A DNA stretch of 64,000 bases, from NCBI RefSeq assembly GCF_014207535.1, contig NZ_JACHGK010000008.1, forward strand, positions 62,001-126,000. Direction: 5' to 3'. The notes under the pieces are model-generated. The model was not told the DNA's origin, made no database searches, and worked only from the letters and a program-made list of their open reading frames with translations. The position numbers and the translations under genes were made by a program. Position 1 is the stretch's first letter; each line of letters starts with the position of its first letter. This DNA comes from Bacillus benzoevorans (GTDB taxonomy: Bacteria; Bacillota; Bacilli; Bacillales; Cytobacillaceae). Positions 60,653 through 64,000 of the stretch are shown here, in pieces.

Positions 60653-61921
60653 ATGACCATTGTCAGAGAACCGATTTCACAAATCGTGGACGGTAAGCGG
60701 GTTATTGTCAAAAAGCCGGAATTGCTGGCACCTGCCGGGAATCTTGAAAAATTAAAAATTGCCGTTCACTACGGTGCCGATGCTGTATTTATCGGCGGAC
60801 AGGAATACGGTCTTCGTTCAAATGCGGATAATTTTACATTTGAAGAAATGAAGGAAGGCGTGGAGTTCGCCAAGAAATATGGAGCAAAAGTATATGTAAC
60901 AACCAATATTATTGCCCATAATGAGAATATTGCCGGCTTGGAAGAATATATGCTTGGTCTAAAAGAGGCCGGCATACATGGGATTATTGTTGCCGATCCA
61001 TTAATCATTGAAACGTGTAAAAGACTGGCACCGGAAATTGAAGTGCATTTAAGCACACAGCAATCCTTATCCAATTGGAAAGCAGTCCAATTCTGGAAGG
61101 AAGAAGGGCTGCAGCGTGTTGTTTTGGCACGTGAAACGAGTGCTGAGGAAATCCGGTTAATGAAAGAAAAAGTAGATATCGAAATTGAAACATTCGTCCA
61201 TGGTGCGATGTGTATTGCCTATTCTGGCCGCTGCACTCTGAGCAACCACATGACGGCGCGGGATTCAAACCGCGGCGGATGCTGTCAGTCATGCAGATGG
61301 GATTATGATCTTTATCAGCGGGATGAAAACGAAGAGGTTCCATTATTTGCTGCAGAAGATTCACCATTTGCCATGAGCCCGAAGGATTTGACCTTAGTTC
61401 AATCAATTCCTAAGATTGTTGAATTAGGAATCGACAGTATGAAGGTTGAAGGACGAATGAAGTCGATTCACTACATTGCCACCGTTGTGAGCGTCTATCG
61501 AAAAGTCATTGACACCTACTGTGCCGATCCGGACCATTTTGTGATTCAGCAGGAATGGCTTGATGAATTGGAAAAATGTGCGAATCGGGAAACCGCTCCG
61601 GCATTTTTCGAAGGGGTACCGGGGTATAAAGAGCAAATGTTTGGTAATCATAGCAAAAAGACAAGCTTCGATTTTGCCGGACTTGTTCTAGATTATGATC
61701 CTGAAACAAGTATCGTTACGCTCCAGCAGCGGAACCATTTTAAACCGGGGCAGGAAGTTGAATTCTTCGGACCTGAAATTGAGAACTTTACTCAAACAAT
61801 AGAGAAGATTTGGGATGAGGATGGACAGGAATTAGATGCGGCACGCCACCCGCTGCAAATTGTAAAATTCAAAGTGGCTAAACCGGTATATCCGAATAAT
61901 ATGATGAGAAAAGAACTTTAA
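60653..61921 (+). CDS. trhP2: U32 family protein TrhP2 (YrrO), tRNA uridine hydroxylation
   Basis: A 422-residue U32 protein, the larger partner of TrhP1. It has GADAVFIGGQEYGLRSNADNFT near 40. The cysteine-rich VHGAMCIAYSGRC...GGCCQSC, near residues 182-219, suggests a metal or Fe-S centre as in other U32 enzymes. MKVEGRMKS follows, then a C-terminal barrel domain. The ATG follows AAAGGGG. It makes one unit with trmR and trhP1. Confidence 0.94.
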   Translation: MTIVREPISQIVDGKRVIVKKPELLAPAGNLEKLKIAVHYGADAVFIGGQEYGLRSNADNFTFEEMKEGVEFAKKYGAKVYVTTNIIAHNENIAGLEEYMLGLKEAGIHGIIVADPLIIETCKRLAPEIEVHLSTQQSLSNWKAVQFWKEEGLQRVVLARETSAEEIRLMKEKVDIEIETFVHGAMCIAYSGRCTLSNHMTARDSNRGGCCQSCRWDYDLYQRDENEEVPLFAAEDSPFAMSPKDLTLVQSIPKIVELGIDSMKVEGRMKSIHYIATVVSVYRKVIDTYCADPDHFVIQQEWLDELEKCANRETAPAFFEGVPGYKEQMFGNHSKKTSFDFAGLVLDYDPETSIVTLQQRNHFKPGQEVEFFGPEIENFTQTIEKIWDEDGQELDAARHPLQIVKFKVAKPVYPNNMMRKEL

Positions 61922-62051
61922 CTTTAAATATTAATAACATTTAGCGATGATTATTACAAAACGGCAAAATTACATGTTAACCAATTGCATAATCTTACGT
62001 TTTGTGCAACAATAGCATAAATATAAAAATTCCATTAGTGATGCAAAATAA

Positions 62052-62090
62052 ATGTGCGCGTTCTAGAAAGAACGCGCATGTATATATTTT
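62052..62090 (+). terminator. Terminator hairpin after trhP2
   Basis: TGCGCGTTC/GAACGCGCA is a 9-bp stem extended by G-U pairs, with ATATATTTT downstream. It is the main feature of the 246-bp gap where B. subtilis has udk. Confidence 0.65.
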
Positions 62091-62167
62091 AATCAATAGC
62101 AGATTTTGCACTTATTTATTACTACACCATCTATTGGGTTTGTGAATACTAGAAGGAGTGAAGGGTT

Positions 62168-62644
62168 TTGGCAATAGAAAAAGAATTTCCAATGACGCAA
62201 GCTGGGAAAGAAAAGCTTGAACAAGAACTAGAACAATTGAAAACGGTTAAACGGAAAGAAGTGGTAGAGCGGATTAAGATTGCCCGCAGTTTCGGTGACT
62301 TATCCGAGAACTCTGAATATGATTCCGCAAAAGAAGAACAAGCTTTTGTGGAAGGTCGTATTACAACACTTGAAAATATGATCCGCAATGCAAAAATTAT
62401 TTCCGAAGCTGAATTAAGCCGTGATACGGTTTCATTAGGAAGCTCTGTAACCTTCATCGAACTTCCGGATGGAGAGGAAGAAACCTACTCGATCGTGGGT
62501 AGTGCGGAAGCAGATCCATTTGAAGGGAAAATATCCAATGATTCACCAATTGCAAAAAGCCTCTTAGGCCGTAAAATTGGAGAAGAAGTATCAGTATCCA
62601 CTCCAGGCGGAGAAATGAATGTTCGAATTATTTCCATTAAATAA
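62168..62644 (+). CDS. greA: Transcription elongation factor GreA
   Basis: GreA rescues backtracked RNA polymerase by stimulating transcript cleavage. An N-terminal coiled coil (about 12-75) carries the acidic tip FGDLSENSEYD, and a C-terminal FKBP-like domain follows. The protein has 158 residues. The TTG start follows AAGGAGTG. It lies between the trh genes and a penicillin-binding protein. Confidence 0.97.
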   Translation: MAIEKEFPMTQAGKEKLEQELEQLKTVKRKEVVERIKIARSFGDLSENSEYDSAKEEQAFVEGRITTLENMIRNAKIISEAELSRDTVSLGSSVTFIELPDGEEETYSIVGSAEADPFEGKISNDSPIAKSLLGRKIGEEVSVSTPGGEMNVRIISIK

Positions 62645-62670
62645 TTTGGCATGATCTGTTTATAAAAACC

Positions 62671-62705
62671 ACACCTCGTCAACACTTTTGACGAGGTGTT
62701 TATTA
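62671..62705 (+). terminator. Intrinsic terminator after greA, overlapping the pbpI ribosome site
   Basis: ACACCTCGTCAA pairs with TTGACGAGGTGT across a short loop, followed by TTATT. The 3' arm contains GAGGTG, the probable ribosome site of the next gene. Confidence 0.82.
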
Positions 62706-62708
62706 TTT

Positions 62709-64000
62709 ATGTGGAAGAAAAGAGCCGTCTTTATTATATGTCTGTTTTTCATTTGCTTTTCATTATTGTTAGGAAGATTAATGCAGCTCCAGCTGTTTGC
62801 AACAGAACATTTCTCAAAGCATAAGGTTAATTTACTGCAGGAAAGTGTTGCACAGCGCTCACAGGAGATCGTCATAGACAGCGGTCGAGGCGGGTTTCTC
62901 GATAAAAACGGTAATCCGTTAACGCATCAATATATTCCGGTTTTGATCTTGTTTCCTTTTTTAAAGAAATCGGAATGGGATGCTATGAAGGTGGCAGACA
63001 TCCTTGGAGTTTCCAAGAATTCATTGACGGCGGAGGTTCAGAGGGCGAAAGAACCCTTTGTCTTCGGGACACCGAAGCCCCTTACTTTAACAAACAAACA
63101 GATGAAAGAAATAAACGGATTGCAAATTCCGGGAGTGTTTGCTGTAGAGAAAAAAGTTGAATTGCAGAATGACCTTGCGGAGCACCTAATTGGCATTACC
63201 GGGGAAAATAAACAGCTGTTGTCATCCAGATATCCGGGTAAGAATATTTCAGGGAAAACAGCGATCGGTTTGACGGGGATGGAGAAAAGCTTTGATGAGT
63301 TCCTGCTTCCGGAAGGGGAAGCTAAGCTTGTCTTTCATGTTGATGCAAGTGGCGGTCCCCTCTTTGGAATTAATGTAAAGTATGTGGAACCGGCAAATCC
63401 ATTTTACCCGATCAATGTGAAAACAACGATTGATTCCGACCTGCAGCGGAAGGCCGAAGAACTTGTTGATCAGTATGGGATAAAAAAAGGCGGATTGGTC
63501 CTTTTAGATATTGAAACCAACTCTGTGCTTGCCCTCGTTTCCCGGCCGGAAATTAACCGCAAGGACCCGTTTAATGAGCATACGGGCGGTATTACCAATG
63601 TGATGTTAAAGCAGCAAATCACAGGTTCAATTTTTAAAACGGTTGTTGCTGCAGCCGCCATCGATCATCAGCTTGATGACCCGACACGCCTGTTTAATTG
63701 CAGCAGAAAAATCAATGGGGAGCCGGATCTTCAGTATCAGTACGGGATGCTTAATTTTTCCGAAAGCTTTGCAAGAAGCTGTAATAATACATTTGCTACC
63801 CTGGCTAAAGAATTACAGAAGCTGGATGTAAACATCCTTGAGGAATATGCTAATAAGCTCTCTATTACCGGACCGGTCGGCTGGCAGGGAGACATTTATC
63901 ATTTTGAGGATTTTAAACAGATGCCAGAGGAAGAGAATGGGCGTGTTTTTCTAACTGAGGAAGCAAAAAAGGACCCGAATTTTGCGGCATTGACAGGAAT
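62709..64000 (+). CDS. pbpI: Class B penicillin-binding protein PbpI/YrrR (5' part)
   Basis: The frame is open to the window edge (430 codons). One N-terminal membrane helix (about 5-25) is followed by a dimerisation domain (DSGRGGFLDKNGNPLTHQY) and the transpeptidase domain. The active-site serine is in GSIFKTVVA (SxxK, S307) and SxN is SCNNTF (S357); the KTG motif must lie beyond the edge. It fits B. subtilis PBP4b (YrrR), a sporulation-linked PBP after greA. The ATG is 10 bases after a GAGGTG that lies in a terminator stem. Confidence 0.9.
   Translation, partial: MWKKRAVFIICLFFICFSLLLGRLMQLQLFATEHFSKHKVNLLQESVAQRSQEIVIDSGRGGFLDKNGNPLTHQYIPVLILFPFLKKSEWDAMKVADILGVSKNSLTAEVQRAKEPFVFGTPKPLTLTNKQMKEINGLQIPGVFAVEKKVELQNDLAEHLIGITGENKQLLSSRYPGKNISGKTAIGLTGMEKSFDEFLLPEGEAKLVFHVDASGGPLFGINVKYVEPANPFYPINVKTTIDSDLQRKAEELVDQYGIKKGGLVLLDIETNSVLALVSRPEINRKDPFNEHTGGITNVMLKQQITGSIFKTVVAAAAIDHQLDDPTRLFNCSRKINGEPDLQYQYGMLNFSESFARSCNNTFATLAKELQKLDVNILEEYANKLSITGPVGWQGDIYHFEDFKQMPEEENGRVFLTEEAKKDPNFAALTG

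Noticed and set aside
62975..63160. A short open frame inside the penicillin-binding protein
   Set aside because: It is another frame of pbpI, whose own frame is open from 62709 to the end of the window.
1..64000. Search for prophage, transposase, toxin-antitoxin, restriction or other defence genes, tRNA and rRNA
   Set aside because: Every gene-sized region is explained by conserved chromosomal families. No integrase, transposase, nuclease-methylase pair or tRNA/rRNA sequence was seen.

Overview
The window is a stretch of bacterial chromosome from an endospore-forming member of the Bacillaceae. The gene content and order closely follow the Bacillus subtilis mreD-minCD to yrrR region. The codon usage, strong AGGAGG-type ribosome sites, frequent TTG starts, sigma-A and sigma-E promoter sequences, T-box leaders and sporulation genes all fit this group. 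I cannot name the species. An rng gene (RNase G/E family, which B. subtilis lacks) and an unusually repetitive SafA suggest a relative outside the B. subtilis group. I see no prophage, plasmid, insertion sequence, CRISPR array, tRNA, rRNA or defence island.

Layout. 1-2.2 kb: cell shape and division-site genes (mreD end, minC, minD). 2.2-4.0 kb: the spoIVF operon (intramembrane pro-sigma-K protease and its inhibitor) behind a near-consensus sigma-E promoter. 4.0-8.7 kb: rng, then the L21-leader/rplU-prp-rpmA ribosomal operon, spo0B and obg. 8.7-10.2 kb: pheB and pheA. 10.2-15.9 kb: the de novo NAD block, with niaR and a NadA-dedicated cysteine desulfurase divergent from nadB-nadC-nadA. 16-20.5 kb: spore-coat and sporulation genes (safA, a CotS-like kinase, a CoxA-like lipoprotein, bofC). 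20.5-25.2 kb: a palindromic intergenic repeat, then ruvAB, queA, tgt and yajC. 25.3-34 kb: small membrane proteins, spoVB, comN, secDF, recJ and apt. 34-38 kb: relA, dtd and an amidase. 38-42.3 kb: a short HTH-like gene, T-box/hisS-aspS and 6S RNA. 42.3-48.1 kb: tcdA, rarA, a YczE-like membrane protein, cymR, a second cysteine desulfurase and mnmA. 48.2-53.4 kb: a TPR protein, recD2, yrrD, two very small genes and an AI-2E-type permease. 53.5-57.6 kb: T-box/alaS, ireB, ruvX and a DUF1292 protein. 57.7-64 kb: mltG, the 5-methoxyuridine tRNA genes trmR-trhP1-trhP2, greA and the start of a class B penicillin-binding protein that runs off the window.

How the genes work together. Several short pathways are complete here: quinolinate-to-NAD synthesis with its repressor and its Fe-S sulfur donor, queuosine insertion (QueA and Tgt), and wobble-uridine hydroxylation plus methylation. 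The sulfur donor/thiouridylase pair is joined to the cysteine regulator CymR. Most of the pro-sigma-K checkpoint is also present (SpoIVFA, SpoIVFB, BofC).

Most of the window is conserved housekeeping sequence, and I found no convincing undescribed system. The best leads are local. SafA carries two in-frame tandem arrays: 13 units of 18 bp and 27 units of 12 bp. A perfect intrinsic-terminator hairpin lies inside the first codons of the kinase-like gene after safA. Hairpins overlap or abut the ribosome sites of pbpI and obg. The hisS-aspS T-box has an acceptor-pairing triplet that suits a G73 tRNA (such as tRNA-Asp) better than tRNA-His. The B. subtilis order also differs at three points: udk is missing before greA, rng is inserted after spoIVFB, and a YczE-like gene is inserted before cymR.
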